A stretch of 15,517 nucleotides of DNA from Sulfurimonas sp. (GCA_002733155.1 NVUO01000012.1:42975-58491), one strand, 5' to 3'. Shown: positions 1-9,268, counted from the first letter of the stretch. A program made the numbers and translations. Notes: generated by a model from the sequence alone, not told the origin.

Positions 1-1375
1 CTAAATCACCCTTAAGTGCTACCTCAATGTCAAAACCATTAATAGCTACTATACGTTGTACATTATCATCAAATATAGTAGCTGAAATAGTAGTAGTACC
101 TTCAGATGTTGTAAGTTTAATAGTAATTAAATTTTTATATACACTAGAATCAGCTAAGGCTTCTGATTCAATTTTAATCCCTTTTTCTTTTGCAACAAAA
201 TCAGCATTTACATAGTTTATAGTATCGTCGCTACTCTCGCTCATTGCACCAACGGCTACAAATGTAGAAAGACTATCTACATATTCAGCTATCTCACCTT
301 GACCTGAAACCTTAATAGCAATTATTTGTGACTTATTCATTTGAGATTCTAAAAAACCTATCTTTTGTCCCATCTCTAAAAATGGTTTTACAAATGAAGG
401 TATCTTACTCTCATCTATAGGTAAATTCATTGCATGTGGATAAGATATACCTTTTGCAGCAGCTATAGCATTTTGTGCAGCTTGAGTACCAATATTAAAT
501 TGAGATTCATAAGTATTTGCACCTAAGTGAGGTGATACTACTATATTGTCTAAGTCTAAAAGTGGGTGATTTATTGCAGGTTCTTTATTAAATACATCAA
601 TACCAGCAAAACGAATTTTACCATTTTTAAGATTATTTAAAAGTGCCTCTTCATTATAAAGACCACCACGCGCACAGTTAATAACTACTACACCATCTTT
701 CATTTTAGCAAATTCAGCTTCATCTATAATACCAATAGTTTCTTGATTTTTAGGTGTGTGAATAGTAATTATGTCACAAGATAAGATATCTTCAAAGTTT
801 TTAGTATAAGTCATATCAAGATCAGTAACCTTTGATGGGTTAATATATGGATCATAAGCAACTATATCCATCTCAAAAGCTGCCGCACGTTTAGCTACAC
901 GTGAACCGATGTTACCAAAACCAATAACACCAAGTTTTTTACCCTTCATTTCATAACCATACCATTTTTCTCTTTTCCAGATTCTTTGGTTTTTAAGATG
1001 ATCATGTGAGTATGGAAACATTCTCATACATGAAAGCATATGAGCCATTGTAAGTTCAACTGCAGCTATAGTATTAGCAGTTGGAACATTCATTACAATA
1101 ATTCCCTCTTTAGAACAAGTAGGAATATCAACATTATCAACACCAACACCTGCACGTACAATTGCTTTTAAGTTTGTAGCATTTTTTATAAAAAACTCGT
1201 CAACATCGGTTGAGCTTCTTGTAATTGCAACATCAGCTTGAGGAATAATTTTCTCTACTAGTTCAGTTTTATCAACATCTGCAGCCATTATAAAATTTAT
1301 ATTTTCATCATCTTGAAGCATTTTTAAGCCAGCTTCATGAATATGGTCACAAACTACTATTGTATGTTTTTGCAT
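1..1375 (-). CDS. serA: D-3-phosphoglycerate dehydrogenase, C-terminus cut by window edge
   Basis: Oxidises 3-phosphoglycerate to 3-phosphohydroxypyruvate with NAD+, the first committed step of serine synthesis in the cytoplasm. Translation from the ATG at 1375 stays open to base 2, giving 458 residues; the family form with a regulatory tail is about 525, so roughly 70 residues (the C-terminal ACT domain) lie outside. Visible are the NAD-binding GFGNIG loop near residue 152, and the catalytic Arg of NCARGG (about 236), Glu of DVFNKEP (about 265) and His of SPHLGANT (about 283). Residues from about 320 on fit the intervening allosteric domain, so this is the long SerA type. The start ATG shares one base with the stop of the upstream gene (TAATG), and a strong site, AGAGGAT, sits 6 bases before it, so translation is probably coupled. 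Confidence 0.95.
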   Translation of the reverse strand, partial: MQKHTIVVCDHIHEAGLKMLQDDENINFIMAADVDKTELVEKIIPQADVAITRSSTDVDEFFIKNATNLKAIVRAGVGVDNVDIPTCSKEGIIVMNVPTANTIAAVELTMAHMLSCMRMFPYSHDHLKNQRIWKREKWYGYEMKGKKLGVIGFGNIGSRVAKRAAAFEMDIVAYDPYINPSKVTDLDMTYTKNFEDILSCDIITIHTPKNQETIGIIDEAEFAKMKDGVVVINCARGGLYNEEALLNNLKNGKIRFAGIDVFNKEPAINHPLLDLDNIVVSPHLGANTYESQFNIGTQAAQNAIAAAKGISYPHAMNLPIDESKIPSFVKPFLEMGQKIGFLESQMNKSQIIAIKVSGQGEIAEYVDSLSTFVAVGAMSESSDDTINYVNADFVAKEKGIKIESEALADSSVYKNLITIKLTTSEGTTTISATIFDDNVQRIVAINGFDIEVALKGDL

Positions 1376-1854
1376 TATTTATCCTCTTTGAACAACGAAA
1401 CTTTCGCTGTAATTTGATAGTTTTTTAGTGATTGAACTAAAGAGTTCAGTCTATTTATATTTTCTGAATAGATTAATAAATCTACACTAAGTTTATCTTT
1501 TTTGAAAAAATATCTTAATTTGTGTTGTTTTAACTCTTCTTTTAAACAAAATAATTGATATGGGTCTAAAAGAGAAGCGGAAAGTTTATAGATTGTTTTT
1601 GCAACTATCTTTTCATCCAAATCTACTTGGATAAAAACTTCATTAACAGGATAATGGTAGCCTATTTTTTCAGCTTTGGAAAAATGATTTAACCAGACAT
1701 TATTCTGTTTTTTTACAATAACTTCATTATTATGTGCTAATGGTTCAAGATTAATAGATCTATTATTTGTATTAATTGAAACTAAAAAAAAGATAATAAA
1801 TATAGCCACTCCTATTGATAGGAGTGGTGCAAACCACTTTAAAAGTTTTTGCAT
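1375..1854 (-). CDS. Single-pass membrane-anchored protein of unknown function
   Basis: 159 residues. I do not recognise a named family. A hydrophobic helix covers about residues 8-27 after a short Lys-containing N-terminus (MQKLLKW), so the remaining 130 residues should face the periplasm. The last 70 residues alternate predicted helix and strand (helix 100-110, strands near 112-116 and 122-128, helix 131-143, strand 147-153), which might be a small alpha/beta fold; this is inference. It lies 26 bases after rpsA and overlaps serA by one base. Its ribosome binding site is poor, and an in-frame stop lies directly before the ATG (TAGATG), so the start cannot be further upstream. From memory, C. 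jejuni has an uncharacterised periplasmic protein gene (Cj0892c) at the same place between serA and rpsA, so it is probably a conserved phylum gene. Confidence 0.8.
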   Translation of the reverse strand: MQKLLKWFAPLLSIGVAIFIIFFLVSINTNNRSINLEPLAHNNEVIVKKQNNVWLNHFSKAEKIGYHYPVNEVFIQVDLDEKIVAKTIYKLSASLLDPYQLFCLKEELKQHKLRYFFKKDKLSVDLLIYSENINRLNSLVQSLKNYQITAKVSLFKEDK

Positions 1855-1880
1855 CTATTTACAATCTTTTGCATATCTAT

Positions 1881-3533
1881 TTAGTTAAATTTATCTTTAA
1901 TTAAATCGCCTAAAGAATGTGAAGAATTATCATTAATCTCTTCTAACATAGCCTGACTTTTAATATACTCTAATTTTTTAACAGATAAACGGATACGGTC
2001 ACGACGAGTATCAATAACAGCAATTGCAGCTTCAATTTCTTGACCAGCTTCTAATTCTTCTTTGATAAGTGGAGATAAGTCCTCATCACGGATTAATGCA
2101 TCTACGCCATCACCAAGAGAAACAAATACACCAAAGTCTTTAATATCACGGATAGTACCTGTTACAGCTGTATTAACTTTATTATTTTTAGAGAATTTAT
2201 CAATAGGTGATTCTAAAAGAGTTTTTCTATTTAAAGATATTTTTTGGTCTTCATTATTGATTTTAGCAATCTTAACTTCAACTTCTTCACCTGATTTTAA
2301 AACATCTTTACATTTAACGCCTTTATCCCAAGAGATATCTTGATTATGTAAAAGACCCTCTACACCCTCAATACGAACAAATGCACCAAAATCAGTAAGT
2401 GAAGTTACTATACCTGTAACTATATCACCCTCCTTAAAGTTTTTCATAAACTCATCAAATGGTTTAGGAAGAAGTCTTTTTAATGATACACGAAGTTTAT
2501 GAGTATTAGGATTAATTTCAATAACTTCAACATCAATTTCTTCACCTACAGTTAAATAATCATTAGGATTTTTAACATTTTTATTCCATGAAATTTCTGA
2601 AATATGTAAGAAACCTTCAATATCATTACCTAAGTCAACAAATACCCCGTAGGCTTCAATATTTGAAACAGTTACAGTGATAGTATCACCTTCATCTAAT
2701 TCTGATTCAACTTCAGCCCATGGGTCTGGAAGAACAGCTTTAATAGAAAGTGAAAGATGTCTTTTGTCTTTATCATAAGAGATAGCTTTAACAGTAACTA
2801 TATCACCTTCTTCATAAAGTTTTGAAGGGTTAACTGGACCCTTGTAAGAAATCTCATTGTAATGAACTAAACCATCTACACCACCAACATCTACAAACAT
2901 ACCATAAGATGTAATTTTTTTGATAGTACCTTCAACGATAGTATCGCTTTCCATAAGTGCGTCAATGATTTCTTTTTTCTTTTTACGCTCTTCATTAAAA
3001 AGTTTACGACGAGATACTACGATTGAGCTTTGTTCTTCATCAATTTTAACAACTTGTGCTTTAATTTTACGACCAACTACATCATCAGTATCTTTAAACG
3101 CTGCTAATGAACGAGGCATAAAGAAAGAAACTTCATCAGCTTCTACTACATAACCACCACGGTTTTTCTTGGTGATAATACCCTCGATAATTACATCTTC
3201 GAAATTTTCTTTGTTTGCGTCTATAAATTCTATAGTTTTTAGTTGTTCTAAAACTTTTTTGTAAGAAATTTTAGGACGTTCATTATAATATCCTGTAATC
3301 ATTACTTTAATTTTATCACCAGTATTAAATAGTAATTCACCATCTTTAGAAATTTCATCTAAATTAATAATACCTTCTAGCTTATCGCCAACACCAACTA
3401 ATGCTCTATTTTCATCCGCTTGGATCTCAACAACTTCGCCTTCTACTATACGGCTAGTTTCTTGTTTTTTTTCACTTGCAGCAAACATTTCTGCAAAATT
3501 TTCTTCTTCTAATGATTCGTTATCGAACGCCAT
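1881..3533 (-). CDS. rpsA: 30S ribosomal protein S1
   Basis: Binds mRNA on the small ribosomal subunit and helps start translation. The 550 residues (E. coli 557) contain six S1 OB-fold repeats at about 28-92, 114-178, 197-266, 282-353, 368-436 and 454-520. Repeats 3-6 show the RNA-binding pattern most clearly, for example YGMFVDVGGVDGLVH (210-224), YGVFVDLGNDIEGFLH (295-310) and FGAFVRIEGVEGLLH (382-396). Repeats 1 and 2 are more diverged, as expected because they bind the ribosome rather than RNA. The acidic N-terminus before repeat 1 is also typical. The ATG at 3533 follows a strong site (AAGAGGAT, 6 bases before it). It has its own promoter in the 100-base gap after ispH, which fits its need for higher expression than its neighbours. 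Confidence 0.97.
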   Translation of the reverse strand: MAFDNESLEEENFAEMFAASEKKQETSRIVEGEVVEIQADENRALVGVGDKLEGIINLDEISKDGELLFNTGDKIKVMITGYYNERPKISYKKVLEQLKTIEFIDANKENFEDVIIEGIITKKNRGGYVVEADEVSFFMPRSLAAFKDTDDVVGRKIKAQVVKIDEEQSSIVVSRRKLFNEERKKKKEIIDALMESDTIVEGTIKKITSYGMFVDVGGVDGLVHYNEISYKGPVNPSKLYEEGDIVTVKAISYDKDKRHLSLSIKAVLPDPWAEVESELDEGDTITVTVSNIEAYGVFVDLGNDIEGFLHISEISWNKNVKNPNDYLTVGEEIDVEVIEINPNTHKLRVSLKRLLPKPFDEFMKNFKEGDIVTGIVTSLTDFGAFVRIEGVEGLLHNQDISWDKGVKCKDVLKSGEEVEVKIAKINNEDQKISLNRKTLLESPIDKFSKNNKVNTAVTGTIRDIKDFGVFVSLGDGVDALIRDEDLSPLIKEELEAGQEIEAAIAVIDTRRDRIRLSVKKLEYIKSQAMLEEINDNSSHSLGDLIKDKFN

Positions 3534-3565
3534 TACCTATCCTCTTGTTACATATAAATTCCGTG

Positions 3566-3595
3566 ATTATACCTAAAAAAAGTTTATAAATATAT
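3566..3595 (-). promoter_or_regulatory. Probable sigma-70 promoter of rpsA
   Basis: Read on the minus strand, a perfect TATAAT (3566-3571) preceded by AGG lies 32 bases before the rpsA start, so transcription would begin near 3559 with a leader of about 25 bases carrying the GAGGA site. There is no recognisable -35 box; instead the upstream stretch (3572-3600) is T- and A-rich, as is usual for Campylobacterota sigma-70 promoters. Placement in the only sizeable gap between ispH and rpsA supports it. Confidence 0.65.
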
Positions 3596-3633
3596 TAATT
3601 TGATGGTAATTTAAGAATAGAAAGGGTAAATAA

Positions 3634-4467
3634 CTAATTATTTATATTTTTACCAATAGAATCTATGACATTTTTAATAATCCAGTCTGGTGTAGATGCT
3701 CCAGCGGATATACCACAAAACTCTTTATTTTTAAACCAATTGTAATCTAAATCTTTTTCATCTTCTATATGATAACTATCCTGACAAAAATCATGAGCTA
3801 TTGAAAAAAGTTGCTTAGTATTAGATGAATTTTTACCCCCAATAACTATCATTACATCAGCATTTTTAGAGATTTTTCTAACAGCCTCTTGATTTTCAAA
3901 GGTTGCATTACAAATAGTATTAAAAACTCTAACTTCTTTATATCTAGGTATCAAATAATTTGCCACTTCCATATAATCTTCAACTTTTCTAGTTGTTTGG
4001 GCTACTAAGGCTATTTTATCTTTTAAGTCTAAATTTTCAAGATCCTTTGGACAAGTAACTACCTTTGCTCCGTCAATGGCGTATGACTGCACTCCTTTAA
4101 TCTCAGGATGAGAGTCATCTCCAAAAATTATAATCTCATAACCATTCTCACTCATTTCTTGACAAATTTGCTGAGGCTTAGTTACATATGGACAAGTTGC
4201 ATCTACTACATCTACTTTATTTTCTATAAGTTCAGCTAACTCTTCTTTAGGAATTCCATGTGTACGAATAACAGCCTTATCTCCAGCTTTAAAAGTATTA
4301 TGATCCTCTGTTAAACTAACTTTAAAGTCCTCTTCTAATCTTGCAATCTCTTTTGAGTTATGAATTAAAGGTCCATAAGTTGAAGAGTTTTTATTTTCTT
4401 CTGCTATTTTAATTGCTCTTTTAACACCAAAACAAAAACCATAGTTCTCTGCTAGTTCAATTTTCAT
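3634..4467 (-). CDS. ispH: 4-hydroxy-3-methylbut-2-enyl diphosphate reductase
   Basis: Last enzyme of the MEP isoprenoid pathway: an iron-sulfur enzyme that reduces HMBPP to IPP and DMAPP in the cytoplasm. 277 residues, normal for the phylum. The three cluster cysteines are present at Cys12 (FCFGVKRA), Cys92 (DATCPYV) and Cys186 (NTICNAT). The substrate-binding His36 (PLIHN), His70 (RTHGIP) and His120, the catalytic Glu122 (HPEIKGV), and the C-terminal SAGASTPDW motif are all visible. The ATG at 4467 follows AAAGGA after 7 bases. It lies 78 bases downstream of aroA, the longest spacer inside the pheS-serA block apart from the rpsA promoter gap. That spacer can fold into hairpins abutting the ribosome binding site (separate entry). 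The isoprenoids made here would supply the quinone side chain. Confidence 0.97.
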   Translation of the reverse strand: MKIELAENYGFCFGVKRAIKIAEENKNSSTYGPLIHNSKEIARLEEDFKVSLTEDHNTFKAGDKAVIRTHGIPKEELAELIENKVDVVDATCPYVTKPQQICQEMSENGYEIIIFGDDSHPEIKGVQSYAIDGAKVVTCPKDLENLDLKDKIALVAQTTRKVEDYMEVANYLIPRYKEVRVFNTICNATFENQEAVRKISKNADVMIVIGGKNSSNTKQLFSIAHDFCQDSYHIEDEKDLDYNWFKNKEFCGISAGASTPDWIIKNVIDSIGKNINN

Positions 4468-4474
4468 AATATTG

Positions 4475-4545
4475 TTTCCTTTACAAAGGTAATAATTCCT
4501 TTGTATATTTCTTTTACTAAAGATACACCTACCGCTGAGAACAGC
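4475..4545 (-). promoter_or_regulatory. Structured aroA-ispH spacer with hairpins before the ispH ribosome binding site
   Basis: On the minus-strand transcript three short hairpins follow each other. The first is GCUG/CAGC with a 4-base loop (4545-4534). The second is UCUUU/AAAGA with a 4-base loop (4523-4510). The third is a perfect 8-bp stem, UACAAAGG/CCUUUGUA, with an 8-base loop (4505-4482). The ispH ribosome binding site AAAGGA (4475-4480) comes one base after the third hairpin. Its CCUU can instead pair with the AAGG of the ribosome binding site (forward CCTT 4478-4481 with AAGG 4486-4489), so two mutually exclusive folds are possible. No U-run follows any hairpin, so termination is unlikely. 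Regulatory function is inference. Confidence 0.35.
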
Positions 4546-5826
4546 TTAAGAAATTTCTATTTTTGTAATTTTTTTTAATAATTCAAAAAAGTTTGGAAAA
4601 GATGTATTTATACAATCTAAATCCCTTACTTGCATGCCACATTTAAGACCAGCTATTATAAAACTCATTGCAATTCTATGGTCACCCTCACTATTTACTA
4701 GGGCTGATTTTAATTCACCACCAGTTACTGTATAACCATCATTATATTCTCTAGTTTTTATACCACATGCATTTAGTCCATTTACAATTGTAGATATTCT
4801 ATCGCTCTCTTTTACACGAAGTTCCTCAGCATTTTTCACAACTGATGTACCATTAGCACAAGCCATAGCTATACTTAAAGCTGGAAGTTCATCTATAAGC
4901 CAAGAGATTTTATCTTCTATTGTGATTGCTTTTAAAGTTGCATACTTAACATATATATTTCCTGTAGGTTCATACTTATTATCAATATTTTCATATCTAA
5001 TGTTTGCACCCATACATTCTAAGGCTTTAAAGGCCTCTATCCGTGTCTCGTTTAAAGTCACACCTTCTAATACAATATTGGAATCTGGTGTAATTGCAGC
5101 AGCTACTGCAAAGAAAAATGCAGATGATGGATCAGCTGGCACTCTAATCTTTAAAGGATTCAGTAATTTATTCATAGGTTTAATAGTAGTTTTTAAACCA
5201 TCTACATTAATCTCTGCACCCATACCTTTTAACATTCTTTCAGTATGATCGCGTGACAATTCAGGTTCAGTATATACACATTCACCATCAGCTCTTAGGG
5301 CTGCTAGAATCATACATGACTTAACTTGTGCAGATGCTATTTTACTATCATAAGTAAAGGCTTTTAGAGATGAACCACGGATACTTAATGGAGCTAAATT
5401 TGAATCATCGCGTCCATCAAATATTGCACCAATATCCCTAAGTGGCTGAGTAACTCTTTTCATAGGACGTGAACGTAGATATTTATCACCAGTTAATACA
5501 AAATGACCATTTGCTGAACTTAAAAGTCCACAAAAAAGTCTCATACCAGTCCCAGAGTTTCCACAATCAAGTATCTCAAATGGTTCTTTTATTCCATCTG
5601 ATGATATCTTAATAATATCACCATCATCATCAACTTTAGCACCTAAGTTTTTTACAATCTCTAAAGAGTTTAAAGTATCTTCAGCACGCAAAAAATTTTT
5701 TATCTCGCTAGTACCATCTGCTAACATTGCAAACATAACCGACCTATGTGAGATTGATTTATCTGGAGCTATTTCAGAGATATTTAAAGAAAATTTAGAT
5801 GCAGGAAATACCTTAGCTAAACTCAT
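4546..5826 (-). CDS. aroA: 3-phosphoshikimate 1-carboxyvinyltransferase (EPSP synthase)
   Basis: Joins shikimate-3-phosphate and phosphoenolpyruvate to make EPSP, the sixth step of the shikimate pathway toward chorismate. The 426 residues show the full set of family motifs: PDKSISHR (Lys23, Ser24, Arg28), CGNSGTGMR (88-96), GDKYLRSRPMKR (113-124), SAQVK (165-169), DELP (312-315), LRVKESDR (336-343) and GDHRIAM (381-387). The combination GDK, SAQxK, RDHTE (192-196) and NETR (259-262) is the one used to define class II EPSP synthases, although the loop at residues 89-95 keeps Gly92 where the best-known class II enzyme has Ala. The start ATG overlaps the pheT stop by 4 bases (ATGA), so translation is coupled. 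Confidence 0.97.
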   Translation of the reverse strand: MSLAKVFPASKFSLNISEIAPDKSISHRSVMFAMLADGTSEIKNFLRAEDTLNSLEIVKNLGAKVDDDGDIIKISSDGIKEPFEILDCGNSGTGMRLFCGLLSSANGHFVLTGDKYLRSRPMKRVTQPLRDIGAIFDGRDDSNLAPLSIRGSSLKAFTYDSKIASAQVKSCMILAALRADGECVYTEPELSRDHTERMLKGMGAEINVDGLKTTIKPMNKLLNPLKIRVPADPSSAFFFAVAAAITPDSNIVLEGVTLNETRIEAFKALECMGANIRYENIDNKYEPTGNIYVKYATLKAITIEDKISWLIDELPALSIAMACANGTSVVKNAEELRVKESDRISTIVNGLNACGIKTREYNDGYTVTGGELKSALVNSEGDHRIAMSFIIAGLKCGMQVRDLDCINTSFPNFFELLKKITKIEIS

Positions 5827-8156
5827 CTAAGTCCAATTCCTAAATCATTATTTAGAACATCTAAAATTTTATCCATTGATGCTGTAATATCTTCATCTTC
5901 TAGTGTCTTATCAAAAGATTGAAGTATAAATCTAATAGATAAACTCATATTATCACCAAGTTCCTCATTTGAGTACTTATCTACAGGATAAAAACGAATT
6001 AAATTATTTACATTTGCTAAATCAATGGCAGATTTAACTTTTTCATATAACATGTCTTTAGGCATAATGACACTTAAGTCCTTAAATGAAGCCTGATATT
6101 TTGATGATTTTTGTGCAACTTTTAATCCATATGGAAGTTTATCAAAATCTAGTTCACACATATATGTAATATCTAAATCATAAGTATCTTCAACATTTGG
6201 ATGTAGACGGAAAATTTCACCAATAAATATACCATCAATTAAAATCTTTGCACATTGGTAAGGATGAGATAATGAATGTGATGTTTCAAATTCACGTAAT
6301 TCAAACTTTCCAATAATATCAGATACTTTTTGAGTAAAAAATGCAAAGTCTATTTTGTCTGGTTTTCCTGCATTTGCAAGTGTTTCTTTTTCTTTATCAC
6401 CAGAAAAAAGAAAGGCAATTTTTACAGATTCTTCTCTTTTTTCATTAAATAATGAACCAACTTCAAAAAGTTTAATAGATGAATATCCATTTTTTGAGTT
6501 ATTTGAAGCTGCTTTTAAAAGGCCAGTTAAGAGTGTAGATCTTAGAGTATCTAAAGTATTTACAATAGGGTTTAATAGTTCTAAGTTTTCATCTAAAGTT
6601 TTAAAAGAATACTTATCTAAAATCTTTTTTTCATCAAAAACAAAATGAAGTGATTCAAAAAAACCACTATAAGCTGAACGATGTCTATACATCTGTTTCT
6701 TTTTATAGTCTAAATAATCATCTTCGAGCTTATTTTCTTCAGTAAATATAAAAGCTTTTGAAGGAATATTATCAATACCAACTAAACGGACTATTTCTTC
6801 TACTATATCTTGTTTATGAGAAATATCATGTCTAAACCTAGGTACTATAATTACAAAACCATCAGCTGAAGATTTTGATATATCAAAATCTAAATTTTTT
6901 AAGATTTTAGATATTTTAATCTTACTAATTTCAGCACCAACGATAGCATCAATCTCTTCTTTTTTTACGCTTATAACTTTTTCCTCATAAGAATCACAAA
7001 GTTCTATAGTACCGCCAAATACAGATGAAGAAGAATTGTTTTCTATAAGGTTTAAACAAAAGTCTAGACCTCTATTTAGTTCAGGTTCACTTCCTCTTGA
7101 TGTTCTATAATACATTGGACCAGCTATTATTTTAGATTCTTGCATCTTTTTAGAGATAATATCTGGTGGAATATAAGAAGCTTCAATTAGAACTGTACCC
7201 TCATCATAGGTAACTTTAGATACATCTTCTTGGATAATACCAATAGTTGATGCTTTTTCATCTGACATAATTGACGCATATCCATTCTCATCAACTTTTA
7301 GTTCAATTTTTGCTATTGTTTCATTATCCGCACAAAAGAATCCATAATTATATGCCCTAAGTATTACCCCCGAGCTATGTGTAGCATAAAGCATAATAGA
7401 TTCTATATCAGTATCCCTCTTGTCTTCAAGTTGAGCAAGACGAAGTTTTACAATAAATGGTAAGTTTAATTCTTTCAAATCTATTGCACGATAACGTAAG
7501 TTAACATTTAAATTATCTTCATGAGATAGAGTTAAAATTCTTCCAATTCCAACTCTTTTATCCTCATCTTCATTTATGTTATGATTTATTAATGCTCTAT
7601 CGTATGCAGCTGACAAATCTCTTGCAACTCCACGTATACTTAAACAATCACCACGGTTAGCTGTTAACTCTATTTCTATTAAATCATCAGAAAATATAAG
7701 GTTTGTACATAACTCTTGCCCTAATTTATAATCCCCGATACTAGAATCTAATTCTAAAATTCCATCTTGACAGTCCTCTAAACCAATTTCACTAGCTGAA
7801 CATATCATACCCTCAGATTCCACGCCACGAAGCTTAACTGGTTTTATAATCATTCCATTTGGCATTTCAGCGCCTATAGTTGCTACAACTACATCAAGTC
7901 CAGCACGAATATTTGAAGCTCCACATACTATTTGACGGATACTTGTACCAATATCTACCTGACATATATTTAGTTTATCAGCATCTGGATGTTTTTCACA
8001 TTCTATTACATGACCAAAAATAATTTTTTTAGGAACTTTATAACTTTTTACACTATCAACTTCTAGGCCAATGGCATTAAAAGTTTTACATAAATCATCA
8101 GTAGAAATTCCATTCAAGTCTATCCACTCATTTAACCAACTTTTAGTAATTATCAC
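5823..8156 (-). CDS. pheT: Phenylalanyl-tRNA synthetase beta subunit
   Basis: Structural and tRNA-binding subunit of the alpha2beta2 enzyme that charges tRNA-Phe; the B3/B4 region normally edits Tyr-tRNA-Phe. 777 residues (E. coli 795). An EMAP-like tRNA-binding domain lies at about 40-148 with HPDADKL (56-62). The B3/B4 region follows at about 200-370 and ends in [15 protein letters not shown]5 domain with PRFRHDI (437-443) spans about 390-462. A catalytic-like core (about 480-680) comes next, and an anticodon-binding FDX-ACB domain occupies the last 90 residues. The start is GTG at 8156 and overlaps the pheS stop in GTGA. GGAG lies 8 bases before it, so GTG is well supported. Confidence 0.97.
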   Translation of the reverse strand: MIITKSWLNEWIDLNGISTDDLCKTFNAIGLEVDSVKSYKVPKKIIFGHVIECEKHPDADKLNICQVDIGTSIRQIVCGASNIRAGLDVVVATIGAEMPNGMIIKPVKLRGVESEGMICSASEIGLEDCQDGILELDSSIGDYKLGQELCTNLIFSDDLIEIELTANRGDCLSIRGVARDLSAAYDRALINHNINEDEDKRVGIGRILTLSHEDNLNVNLRYRAIDLKELNLPFIVKLRLAQLEDKRDTDIESIMLYATHSSGVILRAYNYGFFCADNETIAKIELKVDENGYASIMSDEKASTIGIIQEDVSKVTYDEGTVLIEASYIPPDIISKKMQESKIIAGPMYYRTSRGSEPELNRGLDFCLNLIENNSSSSVFGGTIELCDSYEEKVISVKKEEIDAIVGAEISKIKISKILKNLDFDISKSSADGFVIIVPRFRHDISHKQDIVEEIVRLVGIDNIPSKAFIFTEENKLEDDYLDYKKKQMYRHRSAYSGFFESLHFVFDEKKILDKYSFKTLDENLELLNPIVNTLDTLRSTLLTGLLKAASNNSKNGYSSIKLFEVGSLFNEKREESVKIAFLFSGDKEKETLANAGKPDKIDFAFFTQKVSDIIGKFELREFETSHSLSHPYQCAKILIDGIFIGEIFRLHPNVEDTYDLDITYMCELDFDKLPYGLKVAQKSSKYQASFKDLSVIMPKDMLYEKVKSAIDLANVNNLIRFYPVDKYSNEELGDNMSLSIRFILQSFDKTLEDEDITASMDKILDVLNNDLGIGLR

Positions 8157-9154
8157 TGAAACTGCTCCAATAATTTTATATCACTCTCAAATAAAGAGCG
8201 AAGATCCCCTATTTGGTGAATAAGCATTGCAAATCTCTCTACACCTAAACCAAAAGCATAACCACTTACATTTTCATAATTAACTGCTTTAAATACATTT
8301 GGATCCACTATACCACAGCCTAAAACTTCCAACCAACCAGTTTTAGAACATACACGACAACCCTTACCCTCACAAAAAACACAAGAGATATCCACTTCAG
8401 CTGATGGCTCTGTAAACGGGAAAAAAGATGGGCGAAATCTAACTTCTACATCTCCAAACATATACTTTAAAAAATCTTCTAATATATATTTTAAGTTCGC
8501 GAACGAAACTTTTCCAATATCATCCACTAATAGTCCTTCAACCTGATGAAACATTGGAGTATGAGTAATATCATAATCACGACGAAAAACTGCACCTGGA
8601 GCTATCATACGAATTGGTGGTTTATGACTCATCATAGTTCTAATTTGAACAGGTGATGTATGTGTACGTAAAAGCATCTCATCTTTAAAATAAAATGTAT
8701 CTTGCATATCACGTGCTGGATGATATTTTGGAAGGTTTAAAGCTTCAAAATTGTTAAAATCGTCTTCAACCATACCGCCAGTTTTTACAGCAAAATTCAT
8801 TGAAGAAAAATATTCAACTATCCTATCCATAGTCTCCATTACAGGATGAAGTGCACCTGCTTGAGAAGATGTAGAAAACATTGAAACATCTATAGATTCT
8901 GCTTTCATTGCCTCTTGCAACTCTAAAGTTTGAAGAGTTATTTTTCTTGCAGTTAACTCATTCATAAGTGTAGACTTATGCGTATTTAACTCTTTAGCTA
9001 TCTTAGATTTTTCTTTATTTGGTGCTGTTTTCATCTTAGCAAATCTATCAGCTAATACACCTTTTTTACCAAACACTGATATCCTAATCTCTTCTATAGA
9101 TTCAACACTCTGTGCTTCTTTAATCGCGTCATACCATTCTTTCAATAGACTCAC
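8153..9154 (-). CDS. pheS: Phenylalanyl-tRNA synthetase alpha subunit
   Basis: Catalytic subunit that forms phenylalanyl-adenylate and Phe-tRNA. 333 residues with an N-terminal coiled-coil region (about 5-85) and a class II catalytic domain. Motif 2 is [17 protein letters not shown] (190-206) and motif 3 is [10 protein letters not shown] (302-311). Between them a C-x2-C-x4-C-x2-C cluster (Cys258, 261, 266, 269), absent from E. coli PheS, probably binds zinc. No in-frame ATG exists near the N-terminus. The candidates are GTG at 9154, with only weak base pairing upstream, and TTG at 9145, which has GGGTGAG 4 bases before it; the second would give 330 residues. The first gene of its operon, it heads the pheS-pheT-aroA-ispH run, 26 bases after a TATAAT box. 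Confidence 0.95.
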   Translation of the reverse strand: MSLLKEWYDAIKEAQSVESIEEIRISVFGKKGVLADRFAKMKTAPNKEKSKIAKELNTHKSTLMNELTARKITLQTLELQEAMKAESIDVSMFSTSSQAGALHPVMETMDRIVEYFSSMNFAVKTGGMVEDDFNNFEALNLPKYHPARDMQDTFYFKDEMLLRTHTSPVQIRTMMSHKPPIRMIAPGAVFRRDYDITHTPMFHQVEGLLVDDIGKVSFANLKYILEDFLKYMFGDVEVRFRPSFFPFTEPSAEVDISCVFCEGKGCRVCSKTGWLEVLGCGIVDPNVFKAVNYENVSGYAFGLGVERFAMLIHQIGDLRSLFESDIKLLEQFQ

Positions 9155-9179
9155 CCATAATTAAATAAATTTAGAATTG

Positions 9180-9185
9180 ATTATA
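9180..9185 (-). promoter_or_regulatory. Probable -10 box of the pheS operon promoter
   Basis: On the minus strand a perfect TATAAT (in GACTATAATC) lies 25 bases before the GTG start of pheS, so the leader would be about 18 bases. No -35 box is clear. It shares the 114-base divergent region with the HIT gene promoter; the whole region is very AT-rich and holds nothing else I can support. Confidence 0.5.
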
Positions 9186-9226
9186 GTCTAATATAATTTA
9201 CAAATAGCTTCATTTAGTAATTTATG

Positions 9227-9235
9227 TGATATAAT
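9227..9235 (+). promoter_or_regulatory. Probable extended -10 promoter of the HIT gene
   Basis: TGATATAAT gives a perfect TATAAT (9230-9235) with a TGn extension, 33 bases before the HIT start codon. Transcription would begin near 9242, and the leader then carries the AAGGA site at 9256-9260, 8 bases before the ATG. Confidence 0.55.
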
Positions 9236-9268
9236 TTAAGATAATGAGATATAAAAAGGAATTAGTAA

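Noticed and set aside
1839..1874. An 11-codon frame starting ATGCAAAAG just before the membrane-protein gene, and a near-copy of its start at 1854 (direct repeat ATAGAT..GCAAAA)
   Set aside because: No ribosome binding site and a very short frame; starts with ATGCAAAA also occur at serA and hemC, so this looks like chance in AT-rich DNA.
2062..2343. Plus-strand open frame of 93 codons inside rpsA
   Set aside because: It is antisense to a conserved gene, has no ribosome binding site and no recognisable domain; typical codon shadow. The same holds for open frames antisense to serA (27-215), aroA (4922-5248), pheT (6355-6648), hemC (13521-13820) and ubiD/cytochrome (11431-11661).
3627..3644. 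Perfect 7-base AT palindrome (TAAATAA/TTATTTA) around the ispH stop codon
   Set aside because: A stem of only A-U pairs without a U-run is too weak for a terminator, and such palindromes are common at this base composition.
9192..9197. Second plus-strand TATAAT in the pheS-HIT divergent region
   Set aside because: It is 72 bases from the HIT start and lacks the TG extension; the copy at 9230-9235 is better placed. It may be a secondary promoter but cannot be told from background.
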